Source: JAAYUD01 sp041907665
GTDB taxonomy: Bacteria > Bacteroidota > Bacteroidia > Bacteroidales > Bacteroidaceae
Direction: 5' to 3'
DNA length: 64,000 nucleotides
Assembly (NCBI GenBank): GCA_041907665.1
Contig: JAYRGW010000006.1
Coordinates: forward strand, 1 to 64,000
The notes below the pieces were generated by a model, which was not told the origin of the DNA, made no database searches, and saw only the letters and a program-made list of their open reading frames with translations. Shown piece by piece: positions 1 through 8,591 of the stretch; the first letter of the stretch is position 1, and the number at the start of each line of letters is the position of its first letter. Made by a program: the position numbers and the translations under genes.

Positions 1-128
1 CCTTTTCATGGCTAGACAATAACAGAAGGCTCTGTCGAAACTATGAACTCACTTTTGATTCGGCAGAAGAAATGGTCAAAATCGCTGCGATAAGATTATT
101 ATTGAATAAAATTTAAACAGGCTCTTAG
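1..128 (+). mobile_element. Right end of an IS5-like insertion sequence
   Basis: The window opens inside an insertion sequence. The transposase reading frame closes at 116, and the 12 bases after it (CAGGCTCTTAG near 118-128) look like a terminal inverted repeat of this IS group. The exact outer end and target duplication cannot be fixed because the left end lies outside the window. The DNA beyond 128 has no transposase-like coding. Confidence 0.6.
3..116 (+). CDS. IS5-family transposase, C-terminal 37 residues (cut by window edge)
   Basis: Reading frame 3 is open from the window edge to TAA at 114-116. It encodes 37 residues that start FSWLDNNRRLCRNYE and end in AAIRLLLNKI. The W-L-x-N-x-R-R-L...Y-E segment followed by a helix ending in LNKI is typical of the extreme C-terminus of IS5-type DDE transposases, just after the last catalytic acidic residue. 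The catalytic core is to the left of the window, so I cannot say whether the element is intact. Family placement is from recall of the motif, not a search. Confidence 0.7.
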   Translation, partial: FSWLDNNRRLCRNYELTFDSAEEMVKIAAIRLLLNKI

Positions 129-788
129 TTTTTTAGGAAATGTATGGATGACAACAATTTTAGGTATATATGTGGCTTTTAAGGAAATTGGAAGGATGGA
201 AAATATGTAACAAATATGTTTAGCTTTATATTCTTGAAAAATTAATATTTTCGACCTTTGTCACTTCCGTATGACACCATACGGAGCTGTCCAACAGAGA
301 GTTTACAATGTGTCGTATACAACGCCAGCGAAAATGGACCTCAAAATGGGCCATAGGGAATATTGTGAGAACGTTATTTCCAGTAGACCTCTATTTAGAC
401 TCGTTCTAAATGTGCCTATAGGGATATCTGAGAGATCGATTTGTGCATGTATGGTGTGTCCAAATTATTTTTAGAAATTCTATGATTTTGATAAAATATT
501 TTACATCTATTCTTATGCTATCGATCTTTTTTAAAGTCCCTTTCGTACTTCTTCAAACGTTATTATTGTTATGTTCGACACTTATACATATCGCATAGCT
601 TTCTATCCTATGCTTTTTGCGCGACGTATATACGATAATAAAAGAGATACATACGTAGATGGGACGAAGTATGGATTATTGCTGAACCGAACAAAATCGT
701 ATTGTATCGCTAACTACGGCAATTCTGCCTATATTGTAAGCTTTAAAGTCTTTGTGGCGTACTGAAAAAGAGAAAAAAGAAAATGCTG
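129..788. other. Gene-free stretch between IS end and ECF sigma gene, with one perfect hairpin
   Basis: No supported gene is seen in these 660 bases. Two short open frames (271-474 and 571-765) have no recognisable motif, no promoter and no neighbour in frame. The first begins inside a perfect hairpin at 266-285 (TCCGTATG, loop ACAC, CATACGGA) that has no T-tract after it. The words CGTAT/ATACG recur through the stretch, including the palindrome CGTATATACG near 624-633. The region may be remnant DNA left beside the IS. Confidence 0.5.
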
Positions 789-1340
789 CTATTTCAAACC
801 AGAGATCAAGATGGAAAATAAAGCTAGAGAAGGAAGATAATCTTTAAGTTCTTCCCGCAATTTTTCGATAATTTGCAGTTGATAGTGACTTACGGTCTTC
901 ACGCTCACATTGAGCTCATTTGCCACTTCCTGTTGCTTTTTCTCGTGAAGGAACGATTCTATAAAAACAGTTCGCTGCTTATCAGGCAACTGATTAATGG
1001 CTTCGTAAAGTAATTTGTACATCTCGTCAAGTGTATAAAGACTTTCGGGCGATTCGGCATATATTGGTGCATGTACCTCTACTTGTTTGGCATAGTCATC
1101 GGCATACGATTGATGCTTCAAATAGTTCAGACAGCTGTTGCGCACGCAAGTCTTCAAAAAGGACAATGCAGAATCTTCTTGCAAAACGAAGTCTTCGGCA
1201 AGCCATAGTTTAGCAAAGACATCGCTGACAATGTCCTCACGAATCTCTTTATCCTGTAAGTAGCGCTTAGCATAGATACAAAAAGGGGCATAATACTTTT
1301 CGTATAAAAGCTTAAATTGCTGCTGTTTACTATCTATCAT
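789..1340 (-). CDS. ECF RNA polymerase sigma-70 factor (FecI-like)
   Basis: The 183-residue product has the size and layout of Bacteroidetes extracytoplasmic-function sigma factors. Region 2 lies at about residues 10-75 (YYAPFCIYAKRYLQD, then DIVSDVFAKLWL) and region 4 at about 110-165 (INQLPDKQRTVF, then the recognition helix in ELNVSVKTVSHY). It is transcribed away from a FecR anti-sigma gene starting at 1470. In this group FecR holds the sigma factor inactive until a SusC receptor signals. The expected target is the SusC operon from 2580, whose upstream DNA lacks the housekeeping -7 box. The short hydrophobic tail (ALFSILISGLK) is common in this family. Start is ATG at 1340, about 30 bases after a -7 box. 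Confidence 0.93.
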   Translation of the reverse strand: MIDSKQQQFKLLYEKYYAPFCIYAKRYLQDKEIREDIVSDVFAKLWLAEDFVLQEDSALSFLKTCVRNSCLNYLKHQSYADDYAKQVEVHAPIYAESPESLYTLDEMYKLLYEAINQLPDKQRTVFIESFLHEKKQQEVANELNVSVKTVSHYQLQIIEKLREELKDYLPSLALFSILISGLK

Positions 1341-1377
1341 AAAAGTAATATCATTTCAGAAAAAGATATATTGCGCA

Positions 1378-1385
1378 CAAAAATA
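1378..1385 (-). promoter_or_regulatory. Bacteroidetes -7 box (TATTTTTG) for the ECF sigma gene
   Basis: On the minus strand the octamer TATTTTTG matches TAnnTTTG and lies about 38 bases upstream of the ATG at 1340. No clear -33 TTTG is seen at the proper distance. It suggests the sigma gene itself is transcribed by the housekeeping sigma factor. Confidence 0.5.
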
Positions 1386-1469
1386 GGAAAAGAATTCCAT
1401 GTTTTTATAATTTTTATGTCTGATTTTTGAAACTTGATTGTATTATTGATTAGAATACCCTGATAAACG

Positions 1470-2393
1470 ATGGAAATAAACGAAAATAAAAGCCAAGAAA
1501 ACATTGTCCGCTCAATAATGGATGATATTGAAGAGATGGAATCGATTGATATTGAAAATCGATATGGACAGACTATGCATAAAATCAAAGCAAATAATCG
1601 TTTATCGATTGCTAACCGATGGATAAAATACGCTGCAATCTTGACACTGCCACTACTGTTGGCTTCTACAGCATTGGGCTATTTATATTATAATACAATC
1701 TCACAACCAACGCAATACGCAGAAATAAAAGCTGCAGCAGGATCGGTTGTACAATTCGAATTGCCAGATCATTCTGTTGTGTGGCTGAATTCGAATAGTA
1801 AATTGAGATACCCTACCAGCTTTAAAGGGGATAAACGAGAAGTGTCTCTTGAAGGAGAAGGGTATTTTCAAGTCAAGGCAGACAAAAAACATCCTTTTTA
1901 TGTCAACACTCCCAATAATTTCAAAGTATATGTATATGGTACACACTTTGAGGTGAACGCATATAATGACAATCAAACGATTGAAACGATATTGGAAGAA
2001 GGGAAAGTTAACGTGATAACGCCCGACAACAGAAAAGTAGAAATACTTCCCGGAGAAGAGTTGACGTATGACAAGAAGACCAGCAAGATGTTCAAAAAGA
2101 ATGTAGATGTATACGAACAGACCGGTTGGGTATATGGCAAACTTATTTTCCGCGATGCTCCATTGGAAGAAGTGCTCAGCCGATTGTCGCGCCACTTCAA
2201 TGTCAAGATGCATTTTAAGAATTTATCTGGACATACGTATCATTTCCATGCTACATTTACAGACGAAACATTGCCTCAAATATTAGATTACCTAAGTGAA
2301 TCGGCAAACATCAAATGGACTATAAATAGTATGCAGCAAAATGGAGATTCATCCATTGGAGAAAAACATGCATATATTACATTATATAAATAA
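1470..2393 (+). CDS. FecR-family anti-sigma factor
   Basis: The 307-residue protein has the usual FecR plan: a cytoplasmic N-terminus (1-52) that binds the sigma factor, one membrane helix at about 53-73 (YAAILTLPLLLASTALGYLY), a periplasmic FecR domain at about 85-185 (GSVVQFELPDHSVVWLNSNS, then EGEGYFQV), and a C-terminal DUF4974-type domain at about 215-290. The latter is expected to contact the STN domain of a TonB receptor. It is divergent from the sigma gene and precedes the STN-bearing SusC by 186 bases. Together they form a receptor - anti-sigma - sigma relay. The gene is complete and of normal length. Confidence 0.93.
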   Translation: MEINENKSQENIVRSIMDDIEEMESIDIENRYGQTMHKIKANNRLSIANRWIKYAAILTLPLLLASTALGYLYYNTISQPTQYAEIKAAAGSVVQFELPDHSVVWLNSNSKLRYPTSFKGDKREVSLEGEGYFQVKADKKHPFYVNTPNNFKVYVYGTHFEVNAYNDNQTIETILEEGKVNVITPDNRKVEILPGEELTYDKKTSKMFKKNVDVYEQTGWVYGKLIFRDAPLEEVLSRLSRHFNVKMHFKNLSGHTYHFHATFTDETLPQILDYLSESANIKWTINSMQQNGDSSIGEKHAYITLYK

Positions 2394-2460
2394 ATTTGAT
2401 ATACAAAAAACCTTTTAACACATTATCGCCTATGATATAGACAAATAGAAGAAAAAAAGA

Positions 2461-2532
2461 AAGGGCAAGTTGCCCCTACAACTTACCCTTAGGAATCAGA
2501 CTGTTTATCAATGTTTGCAGCATAAAACAGTC
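2461..2532 (+). other. Two hairpins in the leader upstream of the first susC
   Basis: Hairpin 1 pairs 2461-2472 with 2479-2490 (12 bp, one C.A mismatch, 6-base loop). Hairpin 2 pairs 2499-2506 (GACTGTTT) with 2525-2532 (AAACAGTC), loop 18. Neither is followed by a T-tract, so neither looks like a standard intrinsic terminator. They sit between fecR and the SusC start at 2580, in DNA that lacks a TAnnTTTG box. This is consistent with an ECF-type promoter and a structured 5' leader. Confidence 0.5.
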
Positions 2533-2579
2533 ACTTAAGTTCATTAGTGTAATTAACAAACTAAGTTAACCACAAATAT

Positions 2580-5500
2580 ATGGAAAAAAATAAAATCATC
2601 CATGTTTACAATCATTATTCTTTAAATCTGAAAATGCCATTGGCCATGAAGATTAGTTTTACTTTACTTTTCTGTATATTCTTGCAACTACAAGCTACTA
2701 ATAGCGTAGCACAACGGACAAGAATATCAATGAATGCAACAAACGCTACTATAGGAACTGTGTTGAATAATATAGAGCGTAATTCTGAATATGTATTTTT
2801 GTATAGTGACAAAACTGTCAATACAAATCGTATCGTATCTCTCAAGACGAGAAGCAAAGACATCCGTAAAATATTAGACGAACTATTTGAAGGTTCTAAT
2901 ATCAGCTACAAGATTGTCAATAAACAAATTATTCTGAAATCAATACAGCATAATGCCGTTGCGCGTGTTCGCGAGACCGTTCAACAGCAAGCCGATTTCA
3001 TCGTCAAAGGTACGGTAAGAGACGAAAAAGGCGAACCATTGATCGGTGTTAGTATTAAGGGCACAACTGCTGCAGGTGCTATCAGTGATATTGATGGTAA
3101 CTTTTCGTTAAAAGTACGAGAAGGTGAAAAACTTACTTTTTCATATGTAGGATATACGACAAAAATAGTTGCGATTGCAGGCAACAAAAACCTCAATATC
3201 GTTCTCTCCGAGAATACCAAGCAACTGAATGAAGTTGTTGTAACAGCATTAGGTATTAAGAAAGAAGCAAAATCACTTTCATACAATGTGCAGCAGTTAG
3301 GTAACGATGCCTTCATGAAAGTGCAAGACGCAAACTTCGTTAATTCGCTAAATGGAAAAATAGCCGGTGTCACCATCAATAGCTCTGCATCGGGAGTCGG
3401 TGGCTCTTCACGTGTTGTTATGCGCGGTGCTAAATCTCTCAACGGTAATAACAATGCATTGTATGTAATAGACGGTATTCCCATGCCCAACTTGCAAAGT
3501 GCACAACCCGGCGATGTATTTTCAGGTGCAGGCCAAACAGGTGATGCTGCTTCGAACATCAATCCTGACGATATTGAATCTGTTTCTGTTTTGAGTGGTC
3601 CTTCAGCATCTGCATTGTATGGTAGTTCGGCAGCCAATGGTGTTGTTTTGATCACCACCAAAAAAGGTAAAGTAGAACGTATGTCAGTGAACTTTACAAG
3701 CAGTACTCAATTCTCTCGTCCGTTTGTAATGCCCAAATTCCAAAACACGTACGGCCCATCCGAATCAGGCAGTTACTATAGCTGGGGTGACAAACTGAGC
3801 ACACCAAGCAGCTATAACCCAAGAGATTTCTTCCAAACAGGTGCCAACTTCACTAATTCGTTAAGTTTGTCAACCGGTAGTGAGAAGAATCAAACTTATG
3901 TATCAGTAGGAACAACCAATGCACAAGGCATCATCCACAATAACGATTACAATCGTTATAATTTTTCTATCAGAAATACAACTTCATTCTTGAATGATAA
4001 GTTGACAATGGATTTGGGCTACATGTTGAGCGATGTAAAAGAGCAAAACATGATTTCTCAAGGTTTATATTTCAATCCACTGGTACCGGTGTATTTGTTC
4101 CCTGCCGGTGACGATTGGAACAAAGTGACATTCTACCAACGTTATAATGTAGATCGTAACTTTCCTACACAATATTGGTCTTATGGTGACCAAGGTCTGT
4201 CTATGCAGAATCCTTATTGGATTACTCAACACGATAAATTTGTGAACCACAAAGAGCGCCACATAGCTACCATGTCTTTGAAATGGAACATTACCAATTG
4301 GATGAACATCAGCGGACGTGTAAAATATGATAAGAGCTATGATCGTTACGAAAAGAAATTCGATGCATCAACTAACACTTTGTTTGCGTCTAAATACGGT
4401 CACTATATGTTGCGTCATTTGGAAAACAGACAACTTTATGCTGACGCGCTCCTCTCTATCAATAAATATTTTTTGAAAGATACTTGGAGTCTGACAGCTA
4501 ACATCGGTACCAGTTTCGATCAACGTGACAACGACGATGATTCTTTTGATGGGAACTTAAAGGGTGTTGCCAATCTCTTTACTGTGTCCAATGTAGCCAC
4601 TTCCGAAGCAACAACAAAATTCAAACAAAGTGGCAATACCACTCGTTTGGAATCTGTTTATGGTAATGCACAAATAGGATATAAAGGAAAAGCATATATC
4701 GATTTAACAGCCCGCAACGACTGGTCATCAAAAATAAATAAACCCTTCTTTTATTTTTCAACGGGTATTTCCGGTATCATGACTGAGATATTCCCCAGAA
4801 TTAAATCAGATATCATGCCTTATTTCAAAACTCGTATTTCTTATTCAGAAGTTGGTAATGATCCTGATGATGTGTTCCTTACTCATCCGACTTTTCCAAT
4901 GGGTAATACTTATCCTGCTACATCGACTAGCAAACCAAATCCCAATCTAGAGCCCGAGCGTACAAAATCATGGGAAGCCGGTTTGGATTTCGTATTCTTC
5001 AAGAATCAATTAAAGGTAAATGCTACGTTCTATAAATCGAGCACTTATAATCAATTCTTCAGGATAGCTCTACCATCGTCTTCCGGCTATATAGACGAAG
5101 TTGTCAATGGTGGGCATGTTGATAATAAGGGTATTGAGTTGAAAGCTGATTTTAATCAGAAACTTGGTCCTGTTGATTGGAATACTTATATGACCTGGAC
5201 GCTTAACCGCAATACAGTTAAGGAAATGCTTCGTAATTCGACCGATACAGATGGAAATCTTTATTCTCTTCCAGAGCTCGATATGGGTGGTACCGGTAGC
5301 TATAAGATAAAATTGACCGAAGGGGGCTCTTTGAGTGATATTTATGTCAATACATTGAGAACTGACGAACACGGTGCTATTTATGTAGATCCGGTATCTC
5401 AGAAAGTAGTGGCACAACCTAATACATACGTAAAAGCTGGTAGTGCCGCTCCCAAATACAATCTGGGTTGGGGTAACAACTTCTCATGGAAAGGCTTAAG

Positions 5501-5948
5501 TCTTGGCTTTTTATTTACATATCGCGTAGGTGGTATCGTTGTATCAGAGACACAGGCTGTAATGGATGCTTTCGGTGTTTCAAAGGCGACAGCAGATGCT
5601 CGTGACAATGGTGGTGCCATTATTAACGGCCGTCCTATTCCTGCTCAGGCTTACTATCAGACAGTAGGTAGTACGAGCGGTAATATCGACTCAAGATATG
5701 TCTATAGTGCAACCAACTTACGTTTGGCTGAGTTAACTTTGGGCTACAACATACCTGTTAACAGATGGGTTAGTTGGATTAGAAATGCCAATGTCTCTTT
5801 TGTAGCACACAACTTGTGGATGATATACAACCATGCACCATTCGATCCGGAATTGACAGCCAATACTGGAACTTATTACCAAGGTATTGACTACTTTATG
5901 CAGCCAAGTCTTCGCAATATCGGATTTTCCGTTAAACTTCAATTCTAA
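2580..5948 (+). CDS. SusC/RagA-type TonB-dependent transporter with STN signalling domain
   Basis: This 1122-residue outer-membrane receptor imports glycan fragments together with its SusD partner. In order: signal peptide ending near residue 45 (NSVAQ), STN domain at about 49-119, carboxypeptidase-regulatory-like domain at about 141-212 (GEPLIGVSIKGTT...DIDGNFSL), a TonB-box-like segment at 216-224 (LNEVVVTAL), the plug, then a C-terminal beta-barrel ending in phenylalanine (SVKLQF). The STN domain is what FecR proteins read, so this receptor should signal to the anti-sigma factor just upstream. The SusD gene starts 2 bases after the stop. An internal ATG at residue 19 could also be the start, because the hydrophobic core begins after it. 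Confidence 0.93.
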   Translation: MEKNKIIHVYNHYSLNLKMPLAMKISFTLLFCIFLQLQATNSVAQRTRISMNATNATIGTVLNNIERNSEYVFLYSDKTVNTNRIVSLKTRSKDIRKILDELFEGSNISYKIVNKQIILKSIQHNAVARVRETVQQQADFIVKGTVRDEKGEPLIGVSIKGTTAAGAISDIDGNFSLKVREGEKLTFSYVGYTTKIVAIAGNKNLNIVLSENTKQLNEVVVTALGIKKEAKSLSYNVQQLGNDAFMKVQDANFVNSLNGKIAGVTINSSASGVGGSSRVVMRGAKSLNGNNNALYVIDGIPMPNLQSAQPGDVFSGAGQTGDAASNINPDDIESVSVLSGPSASALYGSSAANGVVLITTKKGKVERMSVNFTSSTQFSRPFVMPKFQNTYGPSESGSYYSWGDKLSTPSSYNPRDFFQTGANFTNSLSLSTGSEKNQTYVSVGTTNAQGIIHNNDYNRYNFSIRNTTSFLNDKLTMDLGYMLSDVKEQNMISQGLYFNPLVPVYLFPAGDDWNKVTFYQRYNVDRNFPTQYWSYGDQGLSMQNPYWITQHDKFVNHKERHIATMSLKWNITNWMNISGRVKYDKSYDRYEKKFDASTNTLFASKYGHYMLRHLENRQLYADALLSINKYFLKDTWSLTANIGTSFDQRDNDDDSFDGNLKGVANLFTVSNVATSEATTKFKQSGNTTRLESVYGNAQIGYKGKAYIDLTARNDWSSKINKPFFYFSTGISGIMTEIFPRIKSDIMPYFKTRISYSEVGNDPDDVFLTHPTFPMGNTYPATSTSKPNPNLEPERTKSWEAGLDFVFFKNQLKVNATFYKSSTYNQFFRIALPSSSGYIDEVVNGGHVDNKGIELKADFNQKLGPVDWNTYMTWTLNRNTVKEMLRNSTDTDGNLYSLPELDMGGTGSYKIKLTEGGSLSDIYVNTLRTDEHGAIYVDPVSQKVVAQPNTYVKAGSAAPKYNLGWGNNFSWKGLSLGFLFTYRVGGIVVSETQAVMDAFGVSKATADARDNGGAIINGRPIPAQAYYQTVGSTSGNIDSRYVYSATNLRLAELTLGYNIPVNRWVSWIRNANVSFVAHNLWMIYNHAPFDPELTANTGTYYQGIDYFMQPSLRNIGFSVKLQF

Positions 5949-5950
5949 TA

Positions 5951-7567
5951 ATGAAAGGAAATATGAAAATGAAATTTACGTTTAAATATACATTGATTGG
6001 AGTACTTGCCCTTTCTTTGACTACGGCTTGTACGAGCAGTTTCGACGACATCAATACAAACCATCACGAAGCTACTGACGAGATGTTAGAAACCGATAAC
6101 TTAAGGGTTGGTTCTTTCTTTACTCAGATGCAGGAAAGGGTTGTTTTGTTTGATGACGGTACCGGCAAAAGCCTTTCAAGTGACTATCAGGTTTGCCAAG
6201 GACTTTCGCATGATCTTTTCTCTGGCTATGTAGCTCCTACGGGAACATGGAGAAGCGGTACACACAATGGTTCTTATTATTTTGTAACTGGTTGGTACAA
6301 CGAAATGTTTACTCGTGGTTTTTCCGAAGTGATGAATGCTTGGCAGAAAATTCAGACAGCCACCAATGAGCTGAAAATGCCACAAATTGCAGCTTTGGCT
6401 GATATTATTAAAGTAGAGTCTATGCACCGTGTAGCAGATACTTACGGCCCTATTCCTTATAACAACTATAAAAGTGGTACAACTGGAGCCAGTTACAATA
6501 CGTTAGAAGATGTATACACAAAATTCTTTCAAGAGCTAGACAATGCAATTGACGTATTGACTCCATACGCTCAAGCAGGGACAACCCTTCTGCAAGACTA
6601 TGATTTGATTTACGATGGGAATGTTGCTAGTTGGGTGAAGTTTGCCAATACATTGCGCCTGCGTTTGGCTATGAGAATTGTTTATGCAAATCCGACTTTA
6701 GCACAACAAGAGGCAGAAAAATCTATAAGCAATTCTGTTGGAGTGATTGAAAATGCATCAGATCGTGCAGTATTAAGTCATACGAAGGTGAACTATTTCC
6801 ATCCGTATTACGATATCGCATACAATTTTAATGCAGGTGAAGCACGTATGAGCGCTTCGATGGATTCGTATATGAATGGATATAATGATCCGCGTTTATC
6901 AGCTTATTTTGTAAAAGCAAAAGCTGATGGTAAGTATCATGGCGTTCGTTTGGGCGTAATGAACATGAGCGCAAGCAAATATGCCGGCGATAACATTTCG
7001 AACTTGAATGTAAATAAATCTACGACTCCTATTGTATGGATGACAGCAGCAGAATCTTATTTTCTAAGAGCCGAAGGTGCACTTCGCGGATGGAACATGG
7101 GCGGAACAGCTCAAAGTTTCTATGAAAAGGGAATCAGAATGTCATTCTCTGAAAACAGTGTAGGTGGTGCAGACAATTATGTTGCCAATTCGACCAGTAA
7201 ACCGGCTGATTATACCGATAATACGGGTGATGGTAATGATATAACCGCATCTAGCAGCATCACTATCGCTTGGGACTCTTCGGCAAGCTTTGAAACCAAT
7301 TTGGAACGTATCATTACACAAAAATGGATTGCTATGTATCCTGATGGACCTGAAGGCTGGTCTGAATTCCGCCGTACAGGTTACCCGAAGCTATTCCCTG
7401 TTGTAACGAACAATAGTAATGGTACAATAGATACTAATATTCAGGTACGTCGTTGCCCATTCCCAACAAGCGAATATGATACAAATAAAGCTGCAGTTCA
7501 AACAGGTATTCAGGCTCTCGGCGGTTTGGACAATGGTGGAACCAAACTATGGTGGGATAAGAAATAA
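5951..7567 (+). CDS. SusD-like surface glycan-binding lipoprotein
   Basis: The 538-residue protein has a lipoprotein signal with cysteine 27 (LTTAC) followed by SSFDDINTNHHEA. The D-D-I-N-T-N start is typical of the SusD-like_2 branch. TPR-like helical regions follow, including DIIKVESMHRVADTYGPIPY and the loop AAESYFLRAEGALRGW, which is conserved in this branch. SusD caps the SusC barrel and captures glycan at the cell surface. It lies 2 bases after SusC and 35 bases before the GH18 gene, clearly in one operon. Confidence 0.92.
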   Translation: MKGNMKMKFTFKYTLIGVLALSLTTACTSSFDDINTNHHEATDEMLETDNLRVGSFFTQMQERVVLFDDGTGKSLSSDYQVCQGLSHDLFSGYVAPTGTWRSGTHNGSYYFVTGWYNEMFTRGFSEVMNAWQKIQTATNELKMPQIAALADIIKVESMHRVADTYGPIPYNNYKSGTTGASYNTLEDVYTKFFQELDNAIDVLTPYAQAGTTLLQDYDLIYDGNVASWVKFANTLRLRLAMRIVYANPTLAQQEAEKSISNSVGVIENASDRAVLSHTKVNYFHPYYDIAYNFNAGEARMSASMDSYMNGYNDPRLSAYFVKAKADGKYHGVRLGVMNMSASKYAGDNISNLNVNKSTTPIVWMTAAESYFLRAEGALRGWNMGGTAQSFYEKGIRMSFSENSVGGADNYVANSTSKPADYTDNTGDGNDITASSSITIAWDSSASFETNLERIITQKWIAMYPDGPEGWSEFRRTGYPKLFPVVTNNSNGTIDTNIQVRRCPFPTSEYDTNKAAVQTGIQALGGLDNGGTKLWWDKK

Positions 7568-7602
7568 ATCATAAAGTTATATCCTCTAATCATAAATGAA
7601 TT

Positions 7603-8586
7603 ATGAACAAAAAAACAAAAATAAGAATATATAGCTTAGCATCCTTTTTGATCACTTTGCTATTTGTTGCAAGCTGTAGCAATGATACTGAAACGTTAAA
7701 CGTTCAGAAATTAAAGACTTATGATGCTCAGTATTATGCAAACCTTAGAGCTTTCCACGCAAGCGACCACGAAGTAAGTTACGCTTACTACGAAGGTTGG
7801 TCTCCTGTAGAAGGTGTTACCGGATACAAGAATCCCGCTTCTTGGGGCGAACGCATGGTAGGTCTTCCAGATAGTTTGGATATCGTAAACCTTTGGATGG
7901 GTGTTCCTTCTAACGACTCGACAAAATGCGATACATTGGGTACCACTTATGCTCCTATCGCGTATGCAGATATGAAATTCTGCCAAAACACGAAAGGCAT
8001 GAAATTCGTTATGCATGCCGATGCATCTAACTACAATCATAAATTTACAGTAGACGGTAAAGCTTATGATATGAGTTCGGATCGTAGCGACGCATGTATG
8101 GCTGCTTACGCAAAATGGATTGCCAATACAGCAAATGAACCGGGACTTGATGGTGTTGACCTTGACTACGAAGGTTGGAGCGCTAATGATTTGGTACGGG
8201 TAGTAAAAGAGTTATCAAAATACTTTGGCCCTAAGAGCCCGAATCCCAAAACATTGTTGATAGTAGACTTCTTTGGAGGTTCTGCTCCAGCAGAATGCGA
8301 TCCATATTGCAACTATTTCGTAGATCAAGCATATAGCAATCAAGGTGGATCAGCACATACGATAGGCGGATTGAGTACCAATAAACTCATATTCTGCGAA
8401 ACATTCGGTGTGTTCTATGCTACAGGTGGACAAATATTAAATTATGCCAAATGGGAACCATCTACAGGAAGAAAAGGCGGATGCGGTGCATACTTCTTAG
8501 GCAGAAATTATTATTCCGCTTCGGGTATACCTTATAACGAATTCCGTCAGGCTATTCAAATAATGAATCCTGCTATCAATAAATAA
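7603..8586 (+). CDS. GH18 endo-beta-N-acetylglucosaminidase-like lipoprotein
   Basis: The 327-residue protein has a lipobox ending at cysteine 25 (LLFVASC), so it is probably displayed on the cell surface. The GH18 signature DGVDLDYE is at residues 183-190, with glutamate 190 as the predicted proton donor and aspartates 186 and 188 for substrate-assisted catalysis. Length and context fit the EndoF/BT3987-type endoglycosidases that release N-glycans from glycoproteins. Unlike BT3987, which carries an N-terminal DUF1735-type domain on the same chain, this protein is essentially only the catalytic domain. Two DUF1735 proteins are encoded next. N-glycan specificity is inferred from family and context; a catalytically weak binding protein is possible. 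Confidence 0.85.
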   Translation: MNKKTKIRIYSLASFLITLLFVASCSNDTETLNVQKLKTYDAQYYANLRAFHASDHEVSYAYYEGWSPVEGVTGYKNPASWGERMVGLPDSLDIVNLWMGVPSNDSTKCDTLGTTYAPIAYADMKFCQNTKGMKFVMHADASNYNHKFTVDGKAYDMSSDRSDACMAAYAKWIANTANEPGLDGVDLDYEGWSANDLVRVVKELSKYFGPKSPNPKTLLIVDFFGGSAPAECDPYCNYFVDQAYSNQGGSAHTIGGLSTNKLIFCETFGVFYATGGQILNYAKWEPSTGRKGGCGAYFLGRNYYSASGIPYNEFRQAIQIMNPAINK

Positions 8587-8591
8587 TTAAT

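Noticed and set aside
271..765. Two short frames (67 and 64 codons) as genes
   Set aside because: No promoter, motif or signal peptide; the first begins inside a perfect hairpin and the second in AT-rich DNA beside the IS end.
7603..8586. First GH18 as an inactive lectin
   Set aside because: All of D-x-x-D-x-D-x-E (183-190) is intact, so activity is more likely.
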